Under the pieces are notes generated by a model. That model saw only the letters and a program-made list of their open reading frames with translations. It had not been told where the DNA came from and ran no database searches. The position numbers were made by a program, and so were the translations under genes. Positions 48,300 to 57,527 of a stretch of 64,000 bases of DNA are shown here, one piece after another (position 1 is the stretch's first letter; the number at the start of each line of letters is the position of its first letter). Source of the DNA: JBGASG01 sp046328035 (GTDB lineage Bacteria > Cyanobacteriota > Vampirovibrionia > Obscuribacterales > Obscuribacteraceae); assembly GCA_046328035.1 (NCBI GenBank), contig JAXLXI010000012.1, forward strand, positions 122,635 through 186,634, given 5' to 3'.

Positions 48300-49945
48300 T
48301 GATGCTCCAGCGCGATGTCTACTGCCATGACCGGGTGTGAACCGCTATATACAACGTTGACGACGCCGGCGTTCTTGGTGACGGAAGAAGCCACTGCATC
48401 CGGTGCCATGGCCACAACGTCGGTGTCATCCCACTTTAACTGCATGCGAGTGGGCATGATGTCCTTCGAGCCATCCGCGCTCGGCGATATGTAAGCAGTG
48501 ACGGTCGAGGGTTGATAGAGCTGCATGTTGGGATTGATCTTCTCTCTGGAGAAGAGCACGGCCAGTTTTTCGGTGCCCGGCGTGGAGTCGAACTTCAGAT
48601 AGGATTGATTGGGCACCACACAGTCTTTGCCGGCCAAAAGTTCGTTGTTCAATCCGGTCTGGTCGCCCGGGAACAGAATCGCATTCTTGCCGCTGCTGCC
48701 CTTCATCATGACGATCACGTAGCCGTTGTTGCTGGGCGTCATGTGAAAACGTATTTCATCGCCCGTCTTGAAGACCATCTTGTTGTTGCAGCGATAGAAC
48801 TTTCCGTCACGCAACAACTCGATCCAGTAGGAGAGTCTGGCACCCTGCCCGGGTGCGTCTATTTTGACGGTGGCATCGGCAACGGTGCCGACCTGCTTGT
48901 TCCAGGACGCGATGTGCCTGTCGAGCCAATCGGTGACGTACGAAAGGTCCTCCGGCTTGAAATTGCCGTATTCGAAGATCAAGTGCTCGGAGTTCTGGCT
49001 GTAGGCAATGTGCCGATCGGTGTTTTCTGGCGGGAAGGCATCGGCCAGTTGTGTAGTGGATGCGGGTACGATCAATCCGTCGTATCCACCCTGCACGAAC
49101 AATACGGGAACCTTGGTGACGCGCTTGGCGGCTTTGAAATTGCCGTCGCACAAACCGTCGAATTGCATCAATTCCTTGGGCGTCATAGAGTTTCTGCCGT
49201 CCGGATCTGCCAGCCAGGTTTTGCGCAGAGCGTCATCGGGAGTGGTGCCGGTGCGGTCTGTGCCGTAAGCGATCACGTCTGTCCCGATCGGCATCAGGCT
49301 GTTGAAACCCGAGGTGAGCGCGTGCATCGCCACTTTCAGCGTCATGCGCCCTTCGTGTACTCGATCTCCTGCCGGCACGGAAGAAAACATACCGTCCAGC
49401 AAATCTTGAAACTCTGCGGTGGCACGCAGCGCAATCGCTCCGCCCATCGATTCGCCCGCAATGTATATGGGCATGTTTTGATGCTCGCGGTGCATCGCTT
49501 GCAGCGTCACTTTGATGTCTTGAAAGCACTGTGGATAGTTGACGCGATTATTAGGGTCGCGCTTAATCCACTCGCCAAATCCGCGCACGTCAATCGCCCA
49601 GACGATAATTCCCTTTTTGTTCAGTTCATGCGCGAAGGCTTCATAGGTTTCTTTATGCAATCCCAGTCCGTGAATACATAAGACTGCAGCGCGCGGAGGA
49701 CCGACGACGTTTGTCCACTTCAATGTCGGAATGTCGGTAGGGTTCTCGATTACGCCCTTCGGCAGCTTCTTGTCGTCGTCCGCGGCGTTCTCGTCTGAGG
49801 ACTCAGCTTGAGAGCTGGATTTAGCGCTGGACTTGGAGCTGGACTTTGCTTCCGCCACGCTCGGCAGACCGGCGCCTGTGAAGGCCGGCGCCAGAAGGGC
49901 GGTGCACATTGTGAATCCGAGAACGTTCGCCAGAAGACGCTTCAT
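48296..49945 (-). CDS. Exported alpha/beta hydrolase with DUF4384-like domain
   Basis: This 549-residue protein has a signal peptide, a Ser/Lys-rich linker (SSSKSSAKSSSQAESS) and an alpha/beta hydrolase (about 75-350) with IHGLGLHKE, the nucleophile elbow IAGESMGG (Ser166), GGYDGLIVP and NSEHLIFEYG, which holds the catalytic His. The C-terminal 160 residues (GDEIRFHMTPSNNGYVIVMM) resemble DUF4384, a beta domain often found beside peptidase or kinase modules in envelope proteins. It is first in a two-gene operon with the pseudo-caspase. A lipase or esterase acting outside the membrane is the best guess. Confidence 0.82.
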   Translation of the reverse strand: MKRLLANVLGFTMCTALLAPAFTGAGLPSVAEAKSSSKSSAKSSSQAESSDENAADDDKKLPKGVIENPTDIPTLKWTNVVGPPRAAVLCIHGLGLHKETYEAFAHELNKKGIIVWAIDVRGFGEWIKRDPNNRVNYPQCFQDIKVTLQAMHREHQNMPIYIAGESMGGAIALRATAEFQDLLDGMFSSVPAGDRVHEGRMTLKVAMHALTSGFNSLMPIGTDVIAYGTDRTGTTPDDALRKTWLADPDGRNSMTPKELMQFDGLCDGNFKAAKRVTKVPVLFVQGGYDGLIVPASTTQLADAFPPENTDRHIAYSQNSEHLIFEYGNFKPEDLSYVTDWLDRHIASWNKQVGTVADATVKIDAPGQGARLSYWIELLRDGKFYRCNNKMVFKTGDEIRFHMTPSNNGYVIVMMKGSSGKNAILFPGDQTGLNNELLAGKDCVVPNQSYLKFDSTPGTEKLAVLFSREKINPNMQLYQPSTVTAYISPSADGSKDIMPTRMQLKWDDTDVVAMAPDAVASSVTKNAGVVNVVYSGSHPVMAVDIALEHQ

Positions 49946-50193
49946 TGGTACTGTACTCCGTTGTCGCGATACATCATTTTATCGCCCAAATGCCTGAGCG
50001 GGGGTAACCCCGCCCCGGGCTTGTAGTTTTCTCCATAACGTTGAGCCGGTCCCGTTTAGGCGCACCCGCCTACCGATTGGCGCAATCATTTGCAAAGTGC
50101 CACAATCGGGAACATGCACCGACGTCGACGTCTATCGATCCAGTCAGTATTGCCCAACCCCAATTTGCGCGTCCTCCGGGAGACCTTCTGAGA

Positions 50194-50457
50194 ATGAGAA
50201 TTTACGAACCGCCCGCCCAAAAATCGGCCAGCCTGGCCTTGATTATTACCATCGTTAGCCTGGCGGCATTTGCCATCTTTGGCGGTGTCTACGCCCTGAG
50301 CTTGAACGGGGGCACCATGGTCACCGCTCCCACCGACTCACTCAAGTTCGAGCAACCGGCCTGGATTCCCCCGGAAGAACGCGGCACTGGTCAAGCTGCT
50401 GCGCCACAAGCCGGCACGGCGCCACAGAAGCCCGCGGTCGAACAGGGACAATTCTAG
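50194..50457 (+). CDS. Small single-pass membrane protein
   Basis: This 87-residue protein has one transmembrane helix (SLALIITIVSLAAFAIFGGVYALSL; residues about 12-36) and a Pro/Gln/Ala-rich tail (AAAPQAGTAPQKPAVEQGQF). ATG 50194 was chosen because residues encoded upstream of it look non-coding; GGGAG lies about 12 bases before it. It converges on and overlaps by four bases the exported hydrolase gene. The spacer 49946-50193 shows nothing else. No family is recognised. Confidence 0.55.
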   Translation: MRIYEPPAQKSASLALIITIVSLAAFAIFGGVYALSLNGGTMVTAPTDSLKFEQPAWIPPEERGTGQAAAPQAGTAPQKPAVEQGQF

Positions 50458-51563
50458 AGCTGCTCTGGATTGGCGGAAATTGAAGCCGGCGTGCTGCGTT
50501 TGCGCGCCGACTCGGTTTGAATATGGGTGCGCAGCCAATCGTCCACCGTCTCCACCACATCTTCTTTGATGTGCGGAGTCTCCAGATGAATGTGTCCGCG
50601 ATTCTTCAGGTAATGAACGGTTTCGTCGCTGGACGGTACGCGCTTCATCAGCGGTCCCACGGCTTTGGAAACGTACATGCGATCGTTCGTTCCTTCAATC
50701 ACAAGAATCGGCATGTCCTGAGGGACGTTCTCCGCATAGAGCAAGCACGAGCGATTGACGTGAAAACTCTGGAATGACTCGTAAGCAGTCATCGCTTTTC
50801 TGATGCCGGGATCGGCCAGATAAGCCGCAGTTACTTCTTTACTCTCGGAGAGATAGCGCTTGGCGTATGGTGCCGTCGGCACTTCGCGGTGCGGGAAGCG
50901 CGCCGCCTTGAAGAAGTCCACTGCCAGCGTGCGATTGATGCACCAGTGCCGCTTGATGCACGGACTGGAGAGAATGATGCCGTCCACCAGATCGGGATGG
51001 ACGCTGGCCACCCACAACGACAGGTTGCCGCCCAGGCTTTCGCCGATGCAATAAAGCGGTGTCTTGGGATATTGATTGCGCAGCATCTGCAGGAGATTGA
51101 CGAGATCGGCGCGGTCTTTGTAGAACTCGATTTTGGCGCCGTTCTCAAAATTCTTCGAGTCTGTGCGCCAGCGCCCAAACCCGCGCATGTCCGGCGCTAC
51201 TACCATGTAGCCGCGGCCGACCATTTGCCGAGAAAACTCTTCGAAGACGCCGCTGTGCAGCGTCGAGCCGTGCAGGGCGACCAGCACCGCTTGTGGTGCC
51301 TGACTGTCGTGCTGTGACCATTTGATAATGGGAATTTTCAACGACTGCGAAAACTCGTTGACGTTCTCGCGCACCACCGAGGTCGGTGTGATGTTCTCTT
51401 GTACGCCGCCGGTCAATCCGGACTTTGGTTTTTTGATAGCCAGAAACTGTCCGTCAGCGTCGGTGCCATTGCTATCGGCAGCCATTGTCGGCAGCGTTAT
51501 CGTGCCGAGCATTATTGTCGACAACAAACTATTCAGTAGAAACTTGGAGTTCATTCGGTTCAT
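50454..51563 (-). CDS. Exported alpha/beta hydrolase
   Basis: This 369-residue protein has a signal peptide (MNRMNSKFLLNSLLSTIMLGTITLPTMAA) and a serine hydrolase domain: LVALHGSTLHSG, APDMRGFGRW, nucleophile elbow IGESLGGN (Ser176), EGTNDRMYV and a His in NRGHIHLETP. It resembles monoacylglycerol-lipase-like enzymes and the two other hydrolases in this window. Its start lies inside the end of the MFS exporter gene (35-base overlap), making it the last gene of an overlapping four-gene operon. It may process an exported lipid. Confidence 0.82.
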   Translation of the reverse strand: MNRMNSKFLLNSLLSTIMLGTITLPTMAADSNGTDADGQFLAIKKPKSGLTGGVQENITPTSVVRENVNEFSQSLKIPIIKWSQHDSQAPQAVLVALHGSTLHSGVFEEFSRQMVGRGYMVVAPDMRGFGRWRTDSKNFENGAKIEFYKDRADLVNLLQMLRNQYPKTPLYCIGESLGGNLSLWVASVHPDLVDGIILSSPCIKRHWCINRTLAVDFFKAARFPHREVPTAPYAKRYLSESKEVTAAYLADPGIRKAMTAYESFQSFHVNRSCLLYAENVPQDMPILVIEGTNDRMYVSKAVGPLMKRVPSSDETVHYLKNRGHIHLETPHIKEDVVETVDDWLRTHIQTESARKRSTPASISANPEQL

Positions 51564-53124
51564 TCGCCGGCTTCTTCCGCAGCGGAATTTCCTTCAGAAA
51601 CAAATTGAGTATGACGACTGAGAACAGGAGGGTTCCATAAATGACGAACACGGTTCCGATGGCATGCATCAGTGCTATCTGAACTGAATGCAATAGATCG
51701 CTTGCTTGCGCGGTGTTGCCAAGATGACCCTCGATGACAGCCCTAAGTTTACCGGGATTCAGGGGATCACTGACAGCCTGGCGGACGCTTTCCGGCAGAT
51801 TATTGGGTAAACTCTCTCCCAGCTTGCCATTATATAGATAAAGAATCGTAAGCCCGAAAACGGCGCTACCCAGGGCCCCGCCCAGCGTCCGAAAAAATTG
51901 CGTCAGTCCAGTAGCCAGACCCAGCTGTGATTGGGGCAACGAGTTCTGGATGACAATTGTGTACATCGGCAGCAGAAGCCCAAGTCCGATCCCGCTGACA
52001 ACCATTGAGCCCAAGATGGGCGGCAATGCCTGGCTGCCTGTCAGGAAACCGAGCAGAGCCGTGCCCAGTGCCATGCAGGTGCAGCCTGTGAGGGCGAGCG
52101 TCTTGTATTTGCCGAACTTCGAAAGCATCGCACCAGATAAGGTGCTGCCTACCGCTACGGTCACCATCAAGGGAGTGAGCAACGAGCCCGACATGGTTGG
52201 AGAAAGTCCCATCACCGACTGGAAAAAGATCGGCAGCAACATGGTCGAACCGAACATGCCGATTCCCGTGATGAAGACGGTGATCAAAGATACGGCTGCG
52301 ATCGGCTGCCTGAGAATTTGCAGCGGAATAATCGGCTCGACCGCCTGCGCTTCGGTCATCAAAAGCAATACCAGCATGATTGCCGACAGCAAAAACAGCG
52401 CCCCGGCGCTGTAGAATTCCCGCGGGTTGGTCACCATATTCAGTGCTACAAGCAAGGGCACCACAAAGCCGATTAAAAGACCGATACCGAGATAATCGAT
52501 CTCCGGACGGCGCCTGCCGATTTGCAAATTGGGAAACGCCAGGATCAGCGCCAGGCAAGCAATGATGCCGATCGGCAGGTTGATGTAAAACACCCAGCGC
52601 CAGGAGAATTTTTCGGAGATGAAACCGCCGAGCGCGGGACCCGCCAGACCGGAAAGTGCGAAGACTGAGGCGAATATGCCTTGATACTTGCCCCGTTCCG
52701 CCGGCGAAAAAATGTCGCCCACCGAGGCAAACGTCAGTGACATGATGATGCCTCCGCCCAGTCCCTGCAGCGCCCGCGCCGCAATCAATTGGGTCATGCC
52801 GTCCATGCCGGGCAAATCATATTGTCCCGCCAGTCCGCAGAACATCGACGAAAGCACAAACAAAACTACTCCGAAGAGCAAAAGCCACTTGCGCCCGTAC
52901 AAGTCCGAGAGTTTGCCGAAAATCGGCACCGCCGTCGTCGATGTGAGCAGATAGGCTGTTGTCACCCAGGCATATCTGTCGAAGCCGCCGAGATTGGCTA
53001 CCATAATCGGCATGGCCGCCGCGACGATAGTTTGATCGACGGCGGCAACCAGCAGCGACAGCTGCAAACCGATGATGGTGGCAATTAGCTGTGAACGGGT
53101 GAGCTTGACGTAGGTTTCGCTCAC
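51529..53124 (-). CDS. MFS exporter of the DHA2 (EmrB/QacA) type
   Basis: This 531-residue transporter has 14 predicted helices. Signatures are AAVDQTIVAAAMPIMVANLGG at helix 1, motif A-like FGKLSDLYGRKW, ARALQGLGGGIIMS and the motif C-like region SGLAGPALGGFISEKFSWRW. DHA2 proteins export drugs, but also lipids and glycolipids, by proton antiport. Its start overlaps the glycosyltransferase stop by four bases and its end overlaps the hydrolase gene, so it is translated as part of the GH3 - GT4 - MFS - hydrolase operon. The context suggests export of the operon's product (inference). Confidence 0.9.
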   Translation of the reverse strand: MSETYVKLTRSQLIATIIGLQLSLLVAAVDQTIVAAAMPIMVANLGGFDRYAWVTTAYLLTSTTAVPIFGKLSDLYGRKWLLLFGVVLFVLSSMFCGLAGQYDLPGMDGMTQLIAARALQGLGGGIIMSLTFASVGDIFSPAERGKYQGIFASVFALSGLAGPALGGFISEKFSWRWVFYINLPIGIIACLALILAFPNLQIGRRRPEIDYLGIGLLIGFVVPLLVALNMVTNPREFYSAGALFLLSAIMLVLLLMTEAQAVEPIIPLQILRQPIAAVSLITVFITGIGMFGSTMLLPIFFQSVMGLSPTMSGSLLTPLMVTVAVGSTLSGAMLSKFGKYKTLALTGCTCMALGTALLGFLTGSQALPPILGSMVVSGIGLGLLLPMYTIVIQNSLPQSQLGLATGLTQFFRTLGGALGSAVFGLTILYLYNGKLGESLPNNLPESVRQAVSDPLNPGKLRAVIEGHLGNTAQASDLLHSVQIALMHAIGTVFVIYGTLLFSVVILNLFLKEIPLRKKPANEPNELQVSTE

Positions 53125-54317
53125 GAGTCTCTGCCCGGCAGGGACGCCAGGTGCTCATCACTTGCGACGGTGGTATCAAATCTGGTGCTGCGCCCGACCA
53201 GGCGCTCGACCATGGTGGTGAATTCGCTGACCAGCGCTTGCTCCCCAAATCGTTCGCGCACCTGCCGTTTTAGCGCCGCCAGGCGTGCCGGGTCGATGCC
53301 CTGCCGGCGAATTTCGGTGATGCGACGCGACAGCGAGCCTTCTTGACTCAAGTCGCGCAGCCAGTATTGTTCGTTGTTGACGATATAGCGGCTGCCGCCG
53401 TGCGGGTGACAGATCACCGGCAGACCGGCCATGGCCGCTTCGATCACCGCCATGCCCAACCCCTCGTTGAGGCTGGCGAGGACGAAAAGATCGCTGGCGT
53501 AGAGTACGTCGAATACTTCCCGGGGCGGCACCGAAAGCCAGAAGACGCGACCAGGCAAGAGTCGCGCCGCCTTCTCTTGCAGGGGCAGCGTTTCTGTTTC
53601 GCTCTGTCCGCACAATATCAGTTTGATGCGCGGGTCGCTGAGCCGGCTCACTTCTTCGATTATGTAGCCGATGCGTTTGTGATACTGATTCCAGGCGGCC
53701 ACGCTGACGATGGCGAAGTCGTCCGGTTGCAGACCGTACTGAGCGCGCAACTTGGTGCGCGCCGCCGATGGTGGCACAGGCTGCACCACGTTGGGAATGA
53801 TGTTCATCTGCGCTTCCGGCAGTCCGAACGCCAATGCCTGCGCCATCGAATCGGGCTGCAGGTGCTGGATAAAGTCGAACTGGCGATATGTGCGCGGATT
53901 GAAGGCGCCGCCGTTGGCGAAGACGATTTTAAAATTAAGACCTAACAACTGTCGCCAGAAATCGATGACGTGGGCGAGCGGTGCTTCTTTTGTCCAGACG
54001 ATGTCCGGGCGAAAAAAGCGAAACTGCTCGACTATGAACGAGCAGCCGAAGCTGACCTGTTCCGCCCCATAACTGAACTCCCACTGCTGCTTTTCGTCTA
54101 GAAACGGAAAGTGACGAAATGGCACATTGAGGGCACCGTCGCGGTTCAAGTTCCACACCCAGTGCGTGTCGGGATACTTGCCGCCGGCAAAGAGTTTCAC
54201 ATCCAGGTCGCCCTGGCGCTTGAGAGCTTCATACCAGCGCAGCGTGGAGACCTCGAAACCACGGGTGACGTGACCGAGTCCGCAGCTGAGCAGAGCTACC
54301 TTTATGCGGTCGCCCAT
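53121..54317 (-). CDS. Glycosyltransferase family 4 protein
   Basis: This 398-residue GT-B fold enzyme is of the GT4 type. The N-terminal domain starts VALLSCGLGHVTRGFEVSTLRWYEAL, and the C-terminal nucleotide-sugar domain includes VSVAAWNQYHKRIGYIIEEV and the E-x7-E motif EGLGMAVIEAAMAGLP. Such enzymes move a sugar from an NDP-sugar to a lipid, polysaccharide or small molecule. It overlaps the upstream GH3-type gene by 16 bases and the MFS exporter by four. No membrane helices are seen, so it acts from the cytoplasmic side. Confidence 0.88.
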   Translation of the reverse strand: MGDRIKVALLSCGLGHVTRGFEVSTLRWYEALKRQGDLDVKLFAGGKYPDTHWVWNLNRDGALNVPFRHFPFLDEKQQWEFSYGAEQVSFGCSFIVEQFRFFRPDIVWTKEAPLAHVIDFWRQLLGLNFKIVFANGGAFNPRTYRQFDFIQHLQPDSMAQALAFGLPEAQMNIIPNVVQPVPPSAARTKLRAQYGLQPDDFAIVSVAAWNQYHKRIGYIIEEVSRLSDPRIKLILCGQSETETLPLQEKAARLLPGRVFWLSVPPREVFDVLYASDLFVLASLNEGLGMAVIEAAMAGLPVICHPHGGSRYIVNNEQYWLRDLSQEGSLSRRITEIRRQGIDPARLAALKRQVRERFGEQALVSEFTTMVERLVGRSTRFDTTVASDEHLASLPGRDS

Positions 54318-55981
54318 GCGGTGCTGCCCTCACTGATCAATGCCTGCTGGAAATAGTCGCGCGTCTCTTGCTTGGGATTGAGATGGCTGACTTTGATTTG
54401 TGCGTCCGCGACACCGGCGCTCACCAGGTGTTTGCGAAAACTCTCATAGGTGCCCGGTGCGATCAGTCTGGCCGACACATCGTCCAGTCGTAACGAGTCA
54501 CGTTTCGTCTTGTATTCGACATTTAACTTGCCGAGAATTTCGTCAAAAGCGCTGGTCAATGTCGATACTGTCTGTGGTGGCAGCTGGTCCAGCGGCTCGA
54601 TCCACACTTCGTAGTGAGGGTTGGGTCTGAACTCGGGCAGCACCGTGAAGAAACGAGTCTGTACGCCGGTTTGCGCCATCGCTTCCGACATCGCCCGCGT
54701 CACTTGCAACTCGGTGATCTTTTCTCCTGTAAAGGAACAGATGTTGCCGCCTTTGTATTGAAACTCGAGGAGCGGGGTGGCGTTGTGAAAACCGACCACC
54801 TTCACGACATCATTTATGTTGTAACGATAGAGCCCGCCCGAGGTCGTGAACAAAATGAAGTAATTGCGTCCCAGCTCTAACTGATCGGCGAGCAGCACCT
54901 GCGGCTGAGGGCTGTCGATTTCTTCTTCGGCAATGAATTCGAAGAAGTGACAGAGCAGCGCCAGCATCTGGTGATTAGGACCGATGAATACAGTACCGCG
55001 TCCCTCGCTGGCACCATAAGTAATATCGCAGACCGGCACTTTGCCGAAAAACTCCGGAAAGTCGGCGAGATAAAAACTGGCTGCCGCTTTGGTCCAGCAG
55101 GAGACGACTTGCAAGGTCGGCCAGAGTTTGTGGGGCACGAACTGCCCCTGTTCGGCGAGCCGAGCCAGCTGCGCGGCCCGCGCCGGATCGGGCGAGAGAA
55201 AATGCTTCACCGCTGCCAGCGTTGTTTGCGAAAGCGGAGTGGGAGGTGTGATGGTGCCGTCTCTGATGTCTCGCACCAGATCCGGTGCATATTTCTGCAG
55301 GCGCCGGCAGAGCAAGGCGATCGTGCTCGGGTTTAGTGTGTAGAAGACCGAAACCGGCAGGGCCAGCGCCAATCTCAGAAGCGTGTAGTACTTGGTCTCG
55401 TAATCCTTGATCAAAAACACATCATAAGGAATAGGGGAGATGTACTTCCTTATAAGGAATGGCTCCTGCCGAAACAGCTGCCCTGAAATGGCGCCGTAGG
55501 GTGTGCCCCCTGGCGTACGCCCCTCTTCGGCGGGGGAGACGACTGAAAGTGTCGTGCCGTTGACCAGCTGCGGGAAATTCTTCAGCAGGAAGTACCCTGA
55601 TACGACTGATGCCCGGCGAAATTCTTCGATATATCCTTTGGTTATCGGAATGTATTTGGGCTGGGCCGTGGTACCACTGGTGGTGGCAAACATGACGGGG
55701 TCGTCGCTGGTCAAGACTGCCGACTGTCCACCGGTCGCCCGTTCGACCCAGGGACGCATCTGCTCGTAATCAGCGATCGGCACCGCCGACTGAAAGTCAC
55801 GAATGTCTTTGATTGAAGAGAAATCATGTTGGCGCCCGAACTGCGACGATTTATTGCTTGAAATTATGCTCATCAACTGAGCCTGCTGTGCGGCGCGCGG
55901 CTCAGTGCTGGCCTGCATAAAGCGTTTTACCTGGCGCTCACCGAGCAGGCTGAATGCGGAATATAGAACCTTGCGAAACAC
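54302..55981 (-). CDS. GH3-family acyl-adenylate/amido synthetase
   Basis: This 559-residue protein of the GH3 (auxin-responsive promoter) family forms acyl-adenylates and conjugates the acyl group, usually to an amine. ATP motifs are visible: ATTSGTTAQPKYIPIT (P-loop-like), CDITYGASEGRG and GLYRYNINDVVKVVGFHN. It starts at GTG 55981, with GGAG seven bases upstream; no in-frame ATG fits better. It is first in the operon GH3 - GT4 - MFS - hydrolase and divergent from a lipid glycosyltransferase gene 95 bases away. The acyl substrate is unknown. A fatty or polyketide acid made by the neighbouring synthase is an attractive guess. Confidence 0.88.
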   Translation of the reverse strand: MFRKVLYSAFSLLGERQVKRFMQASTEPRAAQQAQLMSIISSNKSSQFGRQHDFSSIKDIRDFQSAVPIADYEQMRPWVERATGGQSAVLTSDDPVMFATTSGTTAQPKYIPITKGYIEEFRRASVVSGYFLLKNFPQLVNGTTLSVVSPAEEGRTPGGTPYGAISGQLFRQEPFLIRKYISPIPYDVFLIKDYETKYYTLLRLALALPVSVFYTLNPSTIALLCRRLQKYAPDLVRDIRDGTITPPTPLSQTTLAAVKHFLSPDPARAAQLARLAEQGQFVPHKLWPTLQVVSCWTKAAASFYLADFPEFFGKVPVCDITYGASEGRGTVFIGPNHQMLALLCHFFEFIAEEEIDSPQPQVLLADQLELGRNYFILFTTSGGLYRYNINDVVKVVGFHNATPLLEFQYKGGNICSFTGEKITELQVTRAMSEAMAQTGVQTRFFTVLPEFRPNPHYEVWIEPLDQLPPQTVSTLTSAFDEILGKLNVEYKTKRDSLRLDDVSARLIAPGTYESFRKHLVSAGVADAQIKVSHLNPKQETRDYFQQALISEGSTAWATA

Positions 55982-56076
55982 GCATCGTCTCCGGTCTTCG
56001 AGGACAACAAAAATCGATTTTTGGCATTATACTGCCAGTTCCGGACGGAAGCCGGAGCTCACCTATAGGGTTTTCT

Positions 56077-57267
56077 ATGACGATTGTTCTTTTGCTTCTG
56101 GCGATGACCATCATCGTAGCGGTAGTGCAATCGATCGCCTTCAAGCGATTGTTCAACTATGTGCAAGCGGAGCTAAATCGACCCTTAGCGCCATACGTGC
56201 CCAGGACCACGGTCATCCTCCCGTGCAAGGGTTTGGACGTCGGTTTTCACGACAACATCCGCAAATTGCTCTCTCAAGACTACCCGGACTTTCAGGTGAT
56301 CTTTTGTTTAGCTTCCGAAGACGATCCGGCATATCCAGCTTTAAAGGAAATCTGTGCGGAGCAAAATCAAGTTCGCACCGCGATCGTGATCGCGGGCGTC
56401 AATCCGCAGAGGGCACAGAAGGTCAACAATCAGCTGCGAGCGCTTAAAGATGTCTCATCCGACACGGAAGTAATCGTATTCGTTGATGCCGACGTTATTG
56501 CCCGTCAGGACTTCCTGCGTCATCTGGTAGCTCCGTTGCAAAATCCGCAGATCGGCGTCTGCACCGGTTACCGGTTTTACATCGCCTCTGTAACCAACTG
56601 GCCCTCGGTTCTGCGCTCTCTCTGGAATCGTATGTCGGCTTGGGAAATGGCTGGTCCGGATGCATTCGCCTGGGGCGGCGCCATGGCCATTCGCCGCTCG
56701 ATCTTCGAAAAAGCGCGTGTGGCCGACCATTGGGACCGCGCCTGTGATGATGATCTGTCTCTCACCACGGCCGTTAAAGAGTTGGGACTGCGCGTTCATT
56801 TTGTACCGCAATGCCTGGTGGCGAGCGACGGAGACCAGACCGTTGCTGAAATATTCGAGTGGACCAACCGCCAGCTGATTCTCACTAAGGTCTATTACCC
56901 GAAACTCTGGCGTAGAGCCATTGTGCGCGCAACCCTGATGGCGGTCTGGCTGTTTGCCATGTCTTTTGCAGTCATCGGTTGGTTGGCTACAGGCGATATG
57001 GCTTTCGGGCTTGCGACCATCGCCGGCGCTTGCATTTTTCCGGTAGAAATCTGGTTCTTGCTCCATGCCCGAGGGCTCTGGCAACGGGTTCTCTCTGATC
57101 GCCAGAGCTATCTGCAGGAGTCACTGGCTGCTTCTTGTATGGCCATCCCCCTGGCCCATTTTGTTTTGCCCTGGCTAACTTTGTATTCCGTAATCACGAA
57201 CCGAATTCAGTGGCGCGGTATCACCTATGAGTTACGAAGCCCAACTGAAACTCTTGTCATTTCCTGA
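56077..57267 (+). CDS. GT2 glycosyltransferase, ceramide glucosyltransferase / HpnI-like
   Basis: This 396-residue membrane glycosyltransferase has one N-terminal helix (MTIVLLLLAMTIIVAVVQSIA), a GT-A domain with TVILPCKGLD, VFVDADVIA (DxD-like), FAWGGAMAIRR and DDDLSLTTAV, and three or four C-terminal helices. The usual (Q/R)xxRW motif is altered to EWTNRQL. This layout matches ceramide glucosyltransferases and the hopanoid enzyme HpnI. ATG 56077 follows TATAGGG. No other hopanoid gene is in view, so another lipid acceptor is possible. The 248-base spacer to the next gene shows no further gene. Confidence 0.85.
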   Translation: MTIVLLLLAMTIIVAVVQSIAFKRLFNYVQAELNRPLAPYVPRTTVILPCKGLDVGFHDNIRKLLSQDYPDFQVIFCLASEDDPAYPALKEICAEQNQVRTAIVIAGVNPQRAQKVNNQLRALKDVSSDTEVIVFVDADVIARQDFLRHLVAPLQNPQIGVCTGYRFYIASVTNWPSVLRSLWNRMSAWEMAGPDAFAWGGAMAIRRSIFEKARVADHWDRACDDDLSLTTAVKELGLRVHFVPQCLVASDGDQTVAEIFEWTNRQLILTKVYYPKLWRRAIVRATLMAVWLFAMSFAVIGWLATGDMAFGLATIAGACIFPVEIWFLLHARGLWQRVLSDRQSYLQESLAASCMAIPLAHFVLPWLTLYSVITNRIQWRGITYELRSPTETLVIS

Positions 57268-57527
57268 AGCATGGCCAGCGCATATTGATCGAGCACCGGC
57301 GCCGTTTTGGGCGGAGTAACAAAACATAATCTTTAACTGTTGGCAAGTTCTCACACGGCGCTCAGAGGCTTTTTGCTTTGCTTCTTAAAACCTCTTCAAT
57401 GGTTGCGCCTATTTGAATTTATATACTCTATGACGCCCGAAGAGGTTCGGTGTTGCGGGTTTTGCGAATTCATGGCGCACGCAGTTTTTAACGGCAACGG
57501 ATCGCATTGCCGCTGATGGGATTTCAA

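Noticed and set aside
57300..57420. A terminator after the GT2 gene
   Set aside because: AGAGG...TTTT / AAAACCTCT can pair only with an unpaired base and a long loop, and no T run follows in the right place.
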